Position numbers and translations under genes: made by a program. A DNA stretch of 64,000 nucleotides from Comamonadaceae bacterium ALPHA2B (GTDB lineage: Bacteria; Pseudomonadota; Gammaproteobacteria; Burkholderiales; Burkholderiaceae_C). Positions 45,274 to 53,447 of this stretch are shown here, in pieces. The notes under the pieces were generated by a model that saw nothing but the letters and a program-made list of their open reading frames with translations, was not told the origin of the DNA and searched no databases. Location: NCBI GenBank assembly GCA_005503065.1, contig SCOE01000001.1, positions 354,054 to 418,053 on the forward strand, in the 5' to 3' direction. How positions within the stretch are numbered: position 1 is the first letter of the stretch; every line of letters begins with the position of its first letter.

Positions 45274-46438
45274 TGAGCAACACCCCGTCCCTGACGACCA
45301 CGCGCTCGCTTGGGCGCAGGCCCTGGGTGATCTCCGTCTGGCCGTTCGAGGGCGTGGCCGTGCGCACGGTGCGGGCCTCGAAGGTCCAGGGCGCGGTCTC
45401 GACGAACACGCGGGTGTCGAAGCCGCTTTGGACCAGCGCCGTCTCGGGCACGGTCACCGCCCGGTGGGCCGGGCCGGCCAGCACCACGTGCGCGAACATG
45501 CCCGGCCGGTAGCGGCCCTGCGCATTCGCGAGCGGCAGGCGCAGCTTGACGCTGCGGGTGTCCGCATCGAGCAGGGCGCCGACATAGCGCACGGTGGAAT
45601 CCACCGTCTCGTCGCCGTAGGCGTCGAAGGCGATGGTCGCCGCCTGGCCGGCCGAGACGGCCGCGAGGTCCCGCTCGCCCACGCTCGCGACCACCCATTC
45701 CTTCGAGAGGTCGGCAACCACGAGGATCGGCGCCGTGGTGTCGCTCCAGAACGCGCCGCGTGCGCCTGCGACCTCCACCACCTGGCCGGAGATCGGCGAC
45801 GTCTGCACATAGCGTCGCGATGCACCCGCGGCCGCGTCGACACCGCCGCCCAGCTGCGAGAGGCGCTGCTGCGCGCGCTCGGCTTCTGCGGCCGCCTGTT
45901 GAAGGTCCGCCTGGGCCTGCTCCAGGTCGCGCCGCACCCCGATGTGCTGCTGGTCGAGCTGCGCCTGGCGCTGCAGGTTCTGCCGGGCCACGGCCAGGGC
46001 CGCGCGGGCCTTCTGCGCATCGGCGCCGGCCGCGGCCATGTCGGGTGCGTCGAGAACGAACAGCGTCTCGCCGGCCTTCACGGCCTGCCCGGGCTGGTCT
46101 GCCAGTTGCACGATGCGGCCCGCCACCGGCGGCACCATGCGCACCAGCCGGCCGGGGTCGGCCTCGACCACGGCCGGCAGCGTCAGCGAACGCTGCACGC
46201 TGCGTTCCTCGGCGGCGGCGATCTGCAGCGACTGGCGCAGCGGGGAGGACTCGGGAATGAAGATCGCGCCGCCGCGCCGTTCGATCGCGCGCGGTGCAGG
46301 CACGTCGCTGCCGGCCTGCTTCGCATCGTTGCCGGCATGGCAGGCGCACAGCATGGCGGCCAGTGCCGCGAGCAGCCAGGGGCGGGTGGCCTGCCACGCG
46401 TCCGGGGCGTTCGGCAGGGAGCTTCTTGTCGTTGTCAT
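45266..46438 (-). CDS. RND periplasmic adaptor subunit (CzcB/CusB type)
   Basis: A 390-residue membrane-fusion protein. The N-terminus has a hydrophobic signal with a possible lipobox (AAMLCAC, Cys 31 or 33). A lipoyl-like half motif AGETLFVLDAPDM near 120, a long alpha-hairpin (about 130-195), the second lipoyl half TSPISGQVVEVAGARGAFW near 210 and a beta-barrel with GRYRPGMFAHV near 300 follow. It links the CzcA-type pump to the outer-membrane channel. First gene of the operon; candidate operators lie about 90 bases upstream. Confidence 0.92.
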   Translation of the reverse strand: MTTTRSSLPNAPDAWQATRPWLLAALAAMLCACHAGNDAKQAGSDVPAPRAIERRGGAIFIPESSPLRQSLQIAAAEERSVQRSLTLPAVVEADPGRLVRMVPPVAGRIVQLADQPGQAVKAGETLFVLDAPDMAAAGADAQKARAALAVARQNLQRQAQLDQQHIGVRRDLEQAQADLQQAAAEAERAQQRLSQLGGGVDAAAGASRRYVQTSPISGQVVEVAGARGAFWSDTTAPILVVADLSKEWVVASVGERDLAAVSAGQAATIAFDAYGDETVDSTVRYVGALLDADTRSVKLRLPLANAQGRYRPGMFAHVVLAGPAHRAVTVPETALVQSGFDTRVFVETAPWTFEARTVRTATPSNGQTEITQGLRPSERVVVRDGVLLND

Positions 46439-46752
46439 GGTGATTCGCCGCGGTGTGCGCCGGGCTTCGGCGCGGGCCGGGAAATCTTAGGCAGCGGGAC
46501 CTGTATTTCCGATGACGAAGGCCTGAATTGTTCTTCAGGCAGGCCGGCAGACCCTGAAGAAAAACTCAGCCTCAGTAACGTGCATTGCGTGCGGTGCACC
46601 GCGTTGCGGCGGCGCGCGTTGTCGTCCACGATGCGCGCCTTCGCGCATGTTTTTCGACGACCGCATCCATGCCCTTCGCCAGCGCCGCCAGCAGAACATC
46701 CGAACCCGCCCCGCGGCCCTGTGCAACTCCGATGCGGGACGGGGGCGCGGCG
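46439..46752. promoter_or_regulatory. divergent region between the metal-efflux operon and the glycosyltransferase gene
   Basis: About 314 bases. GCCTGAA-TTGTTC-TTCAGGC at 46521-46540 is a perfect inverted repeat, and CCTGAAGAAAAACTCAG at 46553-46569 repeats the same pattern imperfectly, with starts 31 bases (three helical turns) apart. This suggests a dimer-binding activator or repressor of the efflux operon. No regulator gene is adjacent. I cannot assign promoter hexamers. Confidence 0.6.
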
Positions 46753-48273
46753 ATGGACCGCCGGGTCGTCGTCGGCCTGCTTCTGATGGCCGTGGCGTGG
46801 GCACTGTCCTCCTCGCTGCTCTTCCCGTCGCCGCCGTGGGACAACGTGGAAGAGCTCTTCTGGGCCAGGAGCTTCGAGCTCGGCTACTACAAGCACCCGC
46901 CGCTGCCGAGCTGGATCATGGGCGTGCTGGTGCGCATCGCGGGGCCGCAGCCCTGGCTGACCTATGCGGCCGGCCTGGCCTGCGGCGCGGTGGCATTGGG
47001 CATCGTCTGGGCCTGGTCGCGCGAGGTCGCGGGTCCGCGCCGCGCGGCGCTGGCCCTGGTGCTGGGCACGCTGGTCACCTACCACGTGCAGCGTGCCGTG
47101 GTCTTCAACCACAACACGGTGCAGCTGTGGTCCATCGCCGGCTACTGGTGGATGTTGTGGCGGGTGCTGGCGAGGCCGCACGCGCGTTGGCGCGAATGGG
47201 CGGCGCTCGGCGCCTTCGCGGGCCTGGCGCTGCTCACCAAGTACAGCGCCGTCGTGCAGCTGGCCGTCGGCTTCGCCTTCATCGCATGGGAAGGGCTGTG
47301 GCGCGAGGCGCGCGTGTGGCGCGGCGTGGCGCTCGCTGCCGCGGTGGCAGGTTTGCTCGTTGCGCCTCACCTGCTCTGGGTGCTGGGACACGATGGCGAG
47401 TCCGCGGCCTATGCCATGGCATCGGTCCAGCCCGGGGCGCACGCGGTCCATGGCCGGATCGCATTGCTCAAGATGGTCCGGCTGCAGGTCGTCCGGCTGG
47501 CGCCCATGCTGGCCGTGATGGCGTGGGCCTGGTGGGCGCGACCGCGCTTGACCGGCTCCCCTGTCGAATCGGCCGGGCCCGGCACCGCGTTCGACCGGCG
47601 CTTCCTGTCCTGGGCCGCGTTCGGCCCGACGGCCGCGGTCGTCGTCGTCGCTGCGGTGTTCGGAGTGCGCATCGTGCCCGCCTGGCTCACCACCTTCTTC
47701 CTGCCCGTGGCACTCTGGGCCGTGCTGTGCTGGCCGGGGCTCGAGGCCGAACGCTGGTCGCCGCGCCGTTGGCGCGTGCTGGTGGGCGTGGTCGTCGCGG
47801 CCCATCTGGCGGCCGCGCTCGGGCAGGGCCTGTTCGACGGTGCAGTGGGGCGCCGATTCGGCCATGCCTCGCGCACCAACCTGCCCGCCGACGACGTCGC
47901 AGTGGCCTTGCAGGCCCTGTGGACCGAGCGGACCGGCGGGCAGCCGTTGCGGCTGCTGGTGGGCGACACCTGGTTCGCCGGCGCCGTGGCGCTGAAGGCC
48001 GGGCCGCAGGTCGATCTGCTCGTCGACGGCGAGGTGCGCGACTCGCCATGGCTGGCGCCCGGCACGCTGGCGCGTGACGGCGCCATGGTCCTCATCCTCG
48101 ACACCCCGGGCTTCGAGTCCCAGGGTGTGAAGCTCCCGGCGCTGCTGGCCTCGGCGCAGTGCAGCGGCAGGCTTCGGCTGCCCTGGACCGGCGGCCGCGC
48201 GCCCAGGCAGGTGGATCTGCGCTGGGGCATCGTGCTGCCGGCGGGCGTTGCCGCGCCCGCCTGCGTCCGCTAG
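46753..48273 (+). CDS. ArnT/PMT-family (GT39/GT83-like) membrane glycosyltransferase
   Basis: A 506-residue integral membrane protein with about ten helices. The family hallmark in the first periplasmic loop is visible: ELGYYKHPPLPSWIMG near residue 40 (catalytic acidic residue and His-Pro-Pro), with WDNVEELFWARSFE before it. A soluble C-terminal part with LLVGDTWFAGAVALK follows. Such enzymes use undecaprenyl-phosphate sugars to modify lipid A or other glycoconjugates. I chose the ATG at 46753 (ATG 46732 possible). Its TAG stop shares CTAG with the opposing iclR-type stop. Confidence 0.83.
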   Translation: MDRRVVVGLLLMAVAWALSSSLLFPSPPWDNVEELFWARSFELGYYKHPPLPSWIMGVLVRIAGPQPWLTYAAGLACGAVALGIVWAWSREVAGPRRAALALVLGTLVTYHVQRAVVFNHNTVQLWSIAGYWWMLWRVLARPHARWREWAALGAFAGLALLTKYSAVVQLAVGFAFIAWEGLWREARVWRGVALAAAVAGLLVAPHLLWVLGHDGESAAYAMASVQPGAHAVHGRIALLKMVRLQVVRLAPMLAVMAWAWWARPRLTGSPVESAGPGTAFDRRFLSWAAFGPTAAVVVVAAVFGVRIVPAWLTTFFLPVALWAVLCWPGLEAERWSPRRWRVLVGVVVAAHLAAALGQGLFDGAVGRRFGHASRTNLPADDVAVALQALWTERTGGQPLRLLVGDTWFAGAVALKAGPQVDLLVDGEVRDSPWLAPGTLARDGAMVLILDTPGFESQGVKLPALLASAQCSGRLRLPWTGGRAPRQVDLRWGIVLPAGVAAPACVR

Positions 48274-49109
48274 CGGGAGCTCCCGCGGGCTGCCACACCG
48301 CAGGCGAGGCCGATGGCCTGCTGCGTCGCGAGCACGGCCGGCGCCACCTGCGTGCGCAGCGTCTTCGGCGACAGCGCATAGGCCGGCCCGCCGCAACTCA
48401 GCGCGTACAGCTCGCCGCGCGGTCCGCGCAGCGTGAAGCCGATCGCGTTGATGTCGCGATGCCATTCCTGGAAGGAGCTGCCGTAGCCGTGCGCCTCGAC
48501 GTCCGCGGCGCCGCGCAGCAGCATCTCGCGCGCCGCCTTCCAGCGCTGGGGCGCCTCGCGCCGGTAGTCCTGCAGCAGCGCCTCGCGTTCCGCCGGAAGC
48601 AGCGCGCCGAAGTACGCGCGCCCGCAGGCCGAGGTGGCGATGTCCATGCGCGTGCCGATGTCGGTGCGCGTGAGGATCACGGCCGAGCGCGGGCGCACCG
48701 TGTCGATCATGAGGATGTCCAGGCCGTCGCGCAGGCCCAGGTGCACGCTTGCCTGCGCATGCTCGGCCAGCTCGGCCAGGTAGGGCCGGCACAGCGCGCG
48801 CATGTCGAAATTGCGCAGGTAGGCACTGCACAGGTCGAGCAGCGCCGGGCCGAGCTGGAAGCGCTCGCTGTCGGGGTCCTGCTGCACGACCCCCCCGGCC
48901 ACCAGCGTAGCGGCGAGCCGCGACACGGTGGCCTTGGGAATGCCGGTCGCGTCGGCCAGGGCGCGGTTCGACAAGGGGCCCGGCGCGTCGGCCAGCGCGC
49001 GAAGCACCGACAAGCCGCGCGCCAGTGCCGAGACCTCGTCGCGTGCGGCAGGGGCTTCGTCGGCGGCATCTGCGGGGGGGAGGGGCGTGGGCTTCGGTCG
49101 GCGTGGCAT
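48270..49109 (-). CDS. IclR-family transcriptional regulator
   Basis: A 279-residue protein: N-terminal winged helix (ALARGLSVLRALADAPGPLS, then GIPKATVSRLAATLV) and GAF-like IclR effector domain with IATSACGRAYFGALLPAERE near 190 and INAIGFTLRGPRGELYALS near 238. ATG at 49109. Divergent from the Bug receptor and TauD dioxygenase genes, which it likely controls through the site at 49158-49188. Confidence 0.9.
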   Translation of the reverse strand: MPRRPKPTPLPPADAADEAPAARDEVSALARGLSVLRALADAPGPLSNRALADATGIPKATVSRLAATLVAGGVVQQDPDSERFQLGPALLDLCSAYLRNFDMRALCRPYLAELAEHAQASVHLGLRDGLDILMIDTVRPRSAVILTRTDIGTRMDIATSACGRAYFGALLPAEREALLQDYRREAPQRWKAAREMLLRGAADVEAHGYGSSFQEWHRDINAIGFTLRGPRGELYALSCGGPAYALSPKTLRTQVAPAVLATQQAIGLACGVAARGSSR

Positions 49110-49157
49110 GGCGAAGGCGATTGTGGCGCGCCGCTGGACAGGGCTTGCGAACAATGC

Positions 49158-49188
49158 GATTATTTCAAAACACTGTTCCAAAATAATC
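49158..49188. promoter_or_regulatory. candidate IclR operator before the Bug/TauD operon
   Basis: GATTATTT (49158-49165) and AAATAATC (49181-49188) are perfect inverted arms around CAAAACACTGTTCCA, an A/T-rich spot in GC-rich DNA and 10 bases before the Bug start codon. The inner TTTCAAAACACTGTTCCAAA also has partial symmetry, as in known IclR-type sites. Binding here would block the operon's translation start region or promoter. Confidence 0.65.
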
Positions 49189-49198
49189 AGGAGACATC

Positions 49199-50182
49199 AT
49201 GCAACGACGCCGATTCCTTCACGGCGTGGCCCTGGCCGCGTCCGCCGCCGGACTGCCCGCGATGGCCGGGGCGCAGCCCGCGGCCGCGAACTTCCCGAAG
49301 CAGCCCGTGAAGATGATCGTGCCCTTCCCGCCCGGCGGCCCGACCGACACCATGGCCCGGCTGATCGCGGTGAAGCTGCAGGAAGGCTGGGGCGGCCAGA
49401 CCGTGCTGGTGGATTACAAGCCCGGCGCCGGCACCATCATCGGCATGGACTACATCGCCAAGTCGGCACCCGACGGCTACACCTTCGGCATCGCCAACTC
49501 GTCGCTGGCCGTCAACCCGTACCTGCACAAGACGCTGCCCTACGACACCGCGAAGGACCTGGCCGGCATCACGCAACTGGTGCTGCTGCAGCAGGCCATC
49601 GTGGCGCGCGTGGACGCGCCCTTCAACAGCCTGGCCGAGATGATCGCGTGGGCCAAGAAGAACCCCGGCAAGCTGACCTACGGCACCCCCGGCGCCGGCA
49701 GCACCACGCACCTGGGCGGCGAGCTGCTCAAGCGCGAGGCCGGCTTCGACATGCTGCATTCGCCCTTCAAGGGCAGCGCGCCGGCGCATACCGAACTGAT
49801 GGGCGGGCGCATCGACATCGTGATCGACCCCTTCCTCTCGGTCATTCCCTACGTGCAGGCCGGCCGCATGAAGATGATCGCCACGCTGGGCGACAAGCGC
49901 GTGCCCGGCTACGACTTCCCCATCGCTTCCGAGACGGTGCCGGGCTTCTCGGTCATCGGCATGCTGGGCTTCGTCGCACCGGCCGCCACGCCCCGGCCCG
50001 TGGTCGACAAGATCCAGGCCGACACCGCGCGCGTGCTGGCCGTGCCCGAGACGCGCAAGCGCATCGAGGACCTCGGCATGCAGGTGGTCGCATCCACCCC
50101 GGCCCAGTTCGACGCCCTGCTGCGCAGCGAGATGAAGCGATGGTCCAAGGTCATCGCCGACGCGCGTATCTCCCTCGATTGA
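49199..50182 (+). CDS. Bug-family tripartite tricarboxylate transporter substrate-binding protein
   Basis: A 327-residue periplasmic receptor. The signal MQRRRFLHGVALAASAAGLP resembles a Tat leader; the mature part has KMIVPFPPGGPTDTMAR near residue 38, KPGAGTIIGMDYIAKSAPDG near 78, YGTPGAGSTTHLGGELL near 160 and a C-terminal MQVVASTPAQFDALLRSEMK. These are the family's carboxylate-binding loops. No TctA/TctB membrane genes are nearby, so it is an orphan receptor, common in this bacterial group. Likely partner of the downstream dioxygenase in uptake and oxidation of one acid. Confidence 0.92.
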   Translation: MQRRRFLHGVALAASAAGLPAMAGAQPAAANFPKQPVKMIVPFPPGGPTDTMARLIAVKLQEGWGGQTVLVDYKPGAGTIIGMDYIAKSAPDGYTFGIANSSLAVNPYLHKTLPYDTAKDLAGITQLVLLQQAIVARVDAPFNSLAEMIAWAKKNPGKLTYGTPGAGSTTHLGGELLKREAGFDMLHSPFKGSAPAHTELMGGRIDIVIDPFLSVIPYVQAGRMKMIATLGDKRVPGYDFPIASETVPGFSVIGMLGFVAPAATPRPVVDKIQADTARVLAVPETRKRIEDLGMQVVASTPAQFDALLRSEMKRWSKVIADARISLD

Positions 50183-50199
50183 ACACGGAGCCTTTCCCC

Positions 50200-51081
50200 A
50201 TGTCGTCCCTTCAACTTCAACCCCTGCATCCGCACTTTGCCGCCGAGGCGTCGGGCATCGACCTCGCGCAGCCGCTGGCCGACGCCGACGTGCGCGCCAT
50301 CAACGCCGCGATGAACCGGTATGCCGTGCTGGTGTGGCGCGGCCAGCCGCTCACGGCGCAGCAGCAGCTGCGCCTTTCCGGCAGCTTCGGCCCGCTGGAC
50401 ATCGGCCTCAAGCGCGTCTTCAAGCGGCCCGAGCGGCTGGAGGACGAGCGGCTGATCGACATCTCCAACGTCGACGCGCAGGGCCAGGTGGCACGGCGCG
50501 ATTCGCCCAAGAACCTGTCGAACTTCGCCAACCAGCTGTGGCACAGCGACAGCTCCTTCATGAACCCGCGCGCCGCGTACTCGATGCTGCATTCGGTCAT
50601 CAACCCGAGCTGGGGCGGCGAAACCGAGTTCGCCGATCTGCGTGCCGCGCACGACGCGCTCGACGCCCGCATGCGCGACACGCTGGCCGGTCTGAGCGCC
50701 GAGCACTATGCGCTGCACACGCGGCTGCTGCTGGGCGACGAGGCCTACACCGACGCGCAGAAGAAGGAGATTCCGCCGGCGGTCTGGCCGCTGATCGACA
50801 CGCACCCGGGCTCGGGCCGCAAGGTGCTGTTCGTCGGCGTGCATGCGCGCCAGATCGTGGGCTGGCCGACCGCCGAGAGCCGCATGCTGCTGCTCGACCT
50901 GCTCGAACATGCCACGCAGCGCGAGTTCGTGTACCGCCACGAGTGGCAGGTGGGCGACACGGTGATGTGGGACAACCGTGCCACGCTGCACCGCGGCCGG
51001 CGCTACGACATCGCCGAGCGCCGGGAATTGCGCCGAACCACTGTCAACGACACGCCCGAGGCGATGCTGCAGGCCGCCTGA
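50200..51081 (+). CDS. TauD/TfdA-family 2-oxoglutarate-dependent dioxygenase
   Basis: A 293-residue enzyme. The iron facial triad is visible: HSD in LWHSDSSFMNP (His 112, Asp 114) and the distal His in DNRATLHRGRRYD near 264; the oxoglutarate-binding Arg is probably in the RRELRRTTVND segment near 276. PLHPHFAAEASGIDLAQPL opens the family fold. The closest flavour is TfdA-like, acting on aryloxy- or other substituted acids; substrate not known. Same operon as the Bug receptor, 17 bases after it. Confidence 0.9.
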   Translation: MSSLQLQPLHPHFAAEASGIDLAQPLADADVRAINAAMNRYAVLVWRGQPLTAQQQLRLSGSFGPLDIGLKRVFKRPERLEDERLIDISNVDAQGQVARRDSPKNLSNFANQLWHSDSSFMNPRAAYSMLHSVINPSWGGETEFADLRAAHDALDARMRDTLAGLSAEHYALHTRLLLGDEAYTDAQKKEIPPAVWPLIDTHPGSGRKVLFVGVHARQIVGWPTAESRMLLLDLLEHATQREFVYRHEWQVGDTVMWDNRATLHRGRRYDIAERRELRRTTVNDTPEAMLQAA

Positions 51082-51090
51082 AGGGCCGCT

Positions 51091-52149
51091 TCATCGCGCT
51101 GCGGTCGCGTCCGGCCGCAGCGCCGTCTGTGCGACCGCACGGCCGACCTGCTGGAAGATGGCATCGACATCCTTGTGCTCGTCCATGCCGGCCGCGCAGA
51201 CGGCCACCACCACCGCGTGGGCGCCGCGGTCCTGCGGGCGCAGCACGCCGGCGTGGCAGGCGCGCTCGTACTGCGTGCCGGTCTTGTGGATGAAGGGCTC
51301 GCCGCGCGGCAGCCCCGCCTGCAGCCGGTGGTTGGTGAAGGTGCCCAGCTTCATCGCGGCGTAGAGGCGCTGCAGGCTGGCGGGCTGCAGCAGCTCGCCG
51401 CGCACCAGCTTCTCCAGCATGGCGCCGTAGGCGTCGAGCGTGGCCGAATTGATGTCGTGCCGGTAGTAGCGGTCGTAGGCATCGTCGATGGTGCGCGCCT
51501 GCAGGTCGCCGTCCTTGAGCTTCAGGGCGCGTTGCACGGCCTGCACCCGGCCGGGGCCCAGGGGCGCGTTGGCCACCTGCACCAGCGCCGTGTTGGGCAG
51601 CTCGCGCGCCGAGGGGTGGATCTCGGCATAGACGTCGCGCCGCATGGTCGCGAAGTTGGTGATGCGCTTGAAGCCCTGCGTGCCCAGCGCCTGCGCCGCG
51701 CTGCGCTGCACGGTGTCTTCGCCCACCGTGCGGATGAGCATGTTGGCAGCGGTGTTGTCGCTGTCCTTGAGCATGCGGTCCAGCAGGGCGTCGACGGTGT
51801 AGCGCCGGCCGGTGCGTTCGCGCACCACGCGGCTCACGTCGATGCGGTCGGCATCCTGCAGCTCGACCGTGTCCGAGAGCTTGAGCTTGCCCGCGTCGAC
51901 CTGCTGCAGCACCGCGATGGCGATCGGCACCTTGGTCATCGAGCCGAGATACCAGAAGCGCTCGGCGCCGTGGCGATAGGTCTCGCCGCCGTCCAGCCGC
52001 TTGACGAACACGCCCAGCTCGCCCGGCGTGCCGCGGTCGATGCGTTCGATCTGTGCGCCGAGCGCCTCCCGCCAGTCGGCCGCACGCGCGCGTTCAGCGA
52101 GCGGCAGCAGGAGCAGCGGCAGGCACAGCAGGAGGGCAAGTCGGCGCAT
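51091..52149 (-). CDS. class-A beta-lactamase-like serine hydrolase, paralogue 1
   Basis: A 352-residue exported protein (signal ALLLCLPLLLLPLAERARA). Penicillin-recognising motifs are intact: SMTK (Ser 70, Lys 73), SDN (Ser 130) and HKTGT near 290. An ExxLN loop for Glu166 is not evident; ARELPNTA is the nearest stretch, so efficient deacylation of beta-lactams is doubtful. It could be a D,D-peptidase, esterase or weak beta-lactamase. Its start overlaps the last 56 bases of the upstream paralogue. No AmpR-type regulator adjoins. Confidence 0.83.
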   Translation of the reverse strand: MRRLALLLCLPLLLLPLAERARAADWREALGAQIERIDRGTPGELGVFVKRLDGGETYRHGAERFWYLGSMTKVPIAIAVLQQVDAGKLKLSDTVELQDADRIDVSRVVRERTGRRYTVDALLDRMLKDSDNTAANMLIRTVGEDTVQRSAAQALGTQGFKRITNFATMRRDVYAEIHPSARELPNTALVQVANAPLGPGRVQAVQRALKLKDGDLQARTIDDAYDRYYRHDINSATLDAYGAMLEKLVRGELLQPASLQRLYAAMKLGTFTNHRLQAGLPRGEPFIHKTGTQYERACHAGVLRPQDRGAHAVVVAVCAAGMDEHKDVDAIFQQVGRAVAQTALRPDATAAR

Positions 52150-53269
52150 CGGGAACTCCTCGGGTCAGCAGGCCGGAGCGGCACAGCGCGGCGCCCACCT
52201 GCTGCAGCGCGCTTTCGGAGCGCTCCAGCGACAGGTCGCCCCGCACGCATGCCACCACCAGCACCGGCGCCGCATCGGATCGGCGTGGCGTGGTGATGAG
52301 TCCGGCATCGCAGATTCGCCGGCGCTGCGTGCCGGTCTTGTGGGCGAAGCGCGCATCCGGCGGCAGGCCGGCCTTGATGCGGCGCGTCCCGGTGGCGGTG
52401 CGTTCCATGACCTGCAGCAGGTAATCCGTCATCGGACGGCCCAGGGCACGGCCTTCCACCAGCAGCGCCAGCAGCTCGCCGTAGGCATCGAGCCGGCCGC
52501 TGTTGACGCCGCTGGCGTAGTAGGCCGTGTAGGCGTCCTCCAGCGGCATGCGAAAGCGCGACACCGGCACGTCCAGCAGTTGCGAGACCTTGCGCACCCG
52601 CGCCTCGTCGCTGCGCTCGCGGTGGATGGCCAGCAGGTCGACGCCCGACAGGCGCGACGCGGCGGGCGTGAGCTGGCCGTAGACCTGCCGCCGCACGTCG
52701 CCCAGCGTGGTGATGCGGCCGATGCCCTCGGGCACCAGCGACTGCACCACCTCGTTCACCGCCTTCAAACCCACCAGGTCGATCAGCATGTCGCTGGCGG
52801 TGTTGTCGCTGTGGATGACCATCTGGTCGATCAGGGCGCGCACCGTGCGCTGCGCACCCACCGTCGCATGGTTGGTGCTGCCGGCGCCATCCACGTAGTC
52901 GGACGCGCGCACGGTGACCGGGGTCTCCAGCGTCAGGCGCCCGGACTCCACCGCGCGCAGCACCGCGATGGCGACCGGCACCTTCACCATCGAGGCCAGG
53001 TACCAGCGTTCGCCGGCGCGGTAGCTGGCGTCCTCGCCGCTGGCAAGGTCGCGCACGTACACGCCCAGGGCCGAGCCTTCGCCACGATCGATGGCGGCGA
53101 ATTCACCCATGAGCCGCGCATGCCAGTTGGGCAGGGCCTGCGCCGGCAGGGCGGCCGCGAGGAGGGCGGTGCCGACGCCGCAGGCGGTCAGGCGGCGGCG
53201 CAGCGAAGAAAGAAGAAGCGGGACGAAGGCGGGCGCGCGGCGGCGCGGCGGTGCAGGCGACAGGGGCAT
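52094..53269 (-). CDS. class-A beta-lactamase-like serine hydrolase, paralogue 2
   Basis: A 391-residue exported protein with an N-terminal Pro/Arg-rich lead and a hydrophobic signal ending LPAQALP. SMVK (Ser 93, Lys 96), SDN in IHSDNTASDML near 157 and HKTGT near 305 are intact. No Glu166-type ExxLN loop is visible. Clearly related in order and spacing to the downstream gene, so a tandem duplication that has diverged. The C-terminal tail (PTCPPAVPAAAPAAAR) is translated from the same DNA as the next gene's signal peptide. Start ATG 53269; an upstream start at 53344 is less likely. Confidence 0.82.
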   Translation of the reverse strand: MPLSPAPPRRRAPAFVPLLLSSLRRRLTACGVGTALLAAALPAQALPNWHARLMGEFAAIDRGEGSALGVYVRDLASGEDASYRAGERWYLASMVKVPVAIAVLRAVESGRLTLETPVTVRASDYVDGAGSTNHATVGAQRTVRALIDQMVIHSDNTASDMLIDLVGLKAVNEVVQSLVPEGIGRITTLGDVRRQVYGQLTPAASRLSGVDLLAIHRERSDEARVRKVSQLLDVPVSRFRMPLEDAYTAYYASGVNSGRLDAYGELLALLVEGRALGRPMTDYLLQVMERTATGTRRIKAGLPPDARFAHKTGTQRRRICDAGLITTPRRSDAAPVLVVACVRGDLSLERSESALQQVGAALCRSGLLTRGVPDAPTCPPAVPAAAPAAAR

Positions 53270-53399
53270 CGACGCGAGGGGCGGGGCGGGTGGAACACGG
53301 CCCCATGCTGCCGCGGATGCGGACCCTGCCGCGCAGGCGATCACGCCGTCCGCATGTCCCGTCGGGCGCGGACAGGCGGATTTTCATGACGTTTTCGGG

Positions 53400-53447
53400 C
53401 TCCAGCGCCCGTCCCACCTGCGCCTGAAGCTATGAAATTGATAGCAA
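53400..53447 (+). repeat. dispersed two-hairpin repeat, copy G, supplying the LysR stop codon
   Basis: CTCCAGCGCCCGTCCCACC, then GCGCCTGAAGC and GCTATGAAATTGATAGC (53429-53445). Read on the minus strand, the ATAGC hairpin encodes the last residues LLSIS and the TAG of the LysR gene. Confidence 0.75.

Noticed and set aside
51091..53269. Acquired beta-lactam resistance genes
   Set aside because: No mobile element, integron or AmpR is near, base composition matches the neighbours, and the Glu166 loop is not evident.
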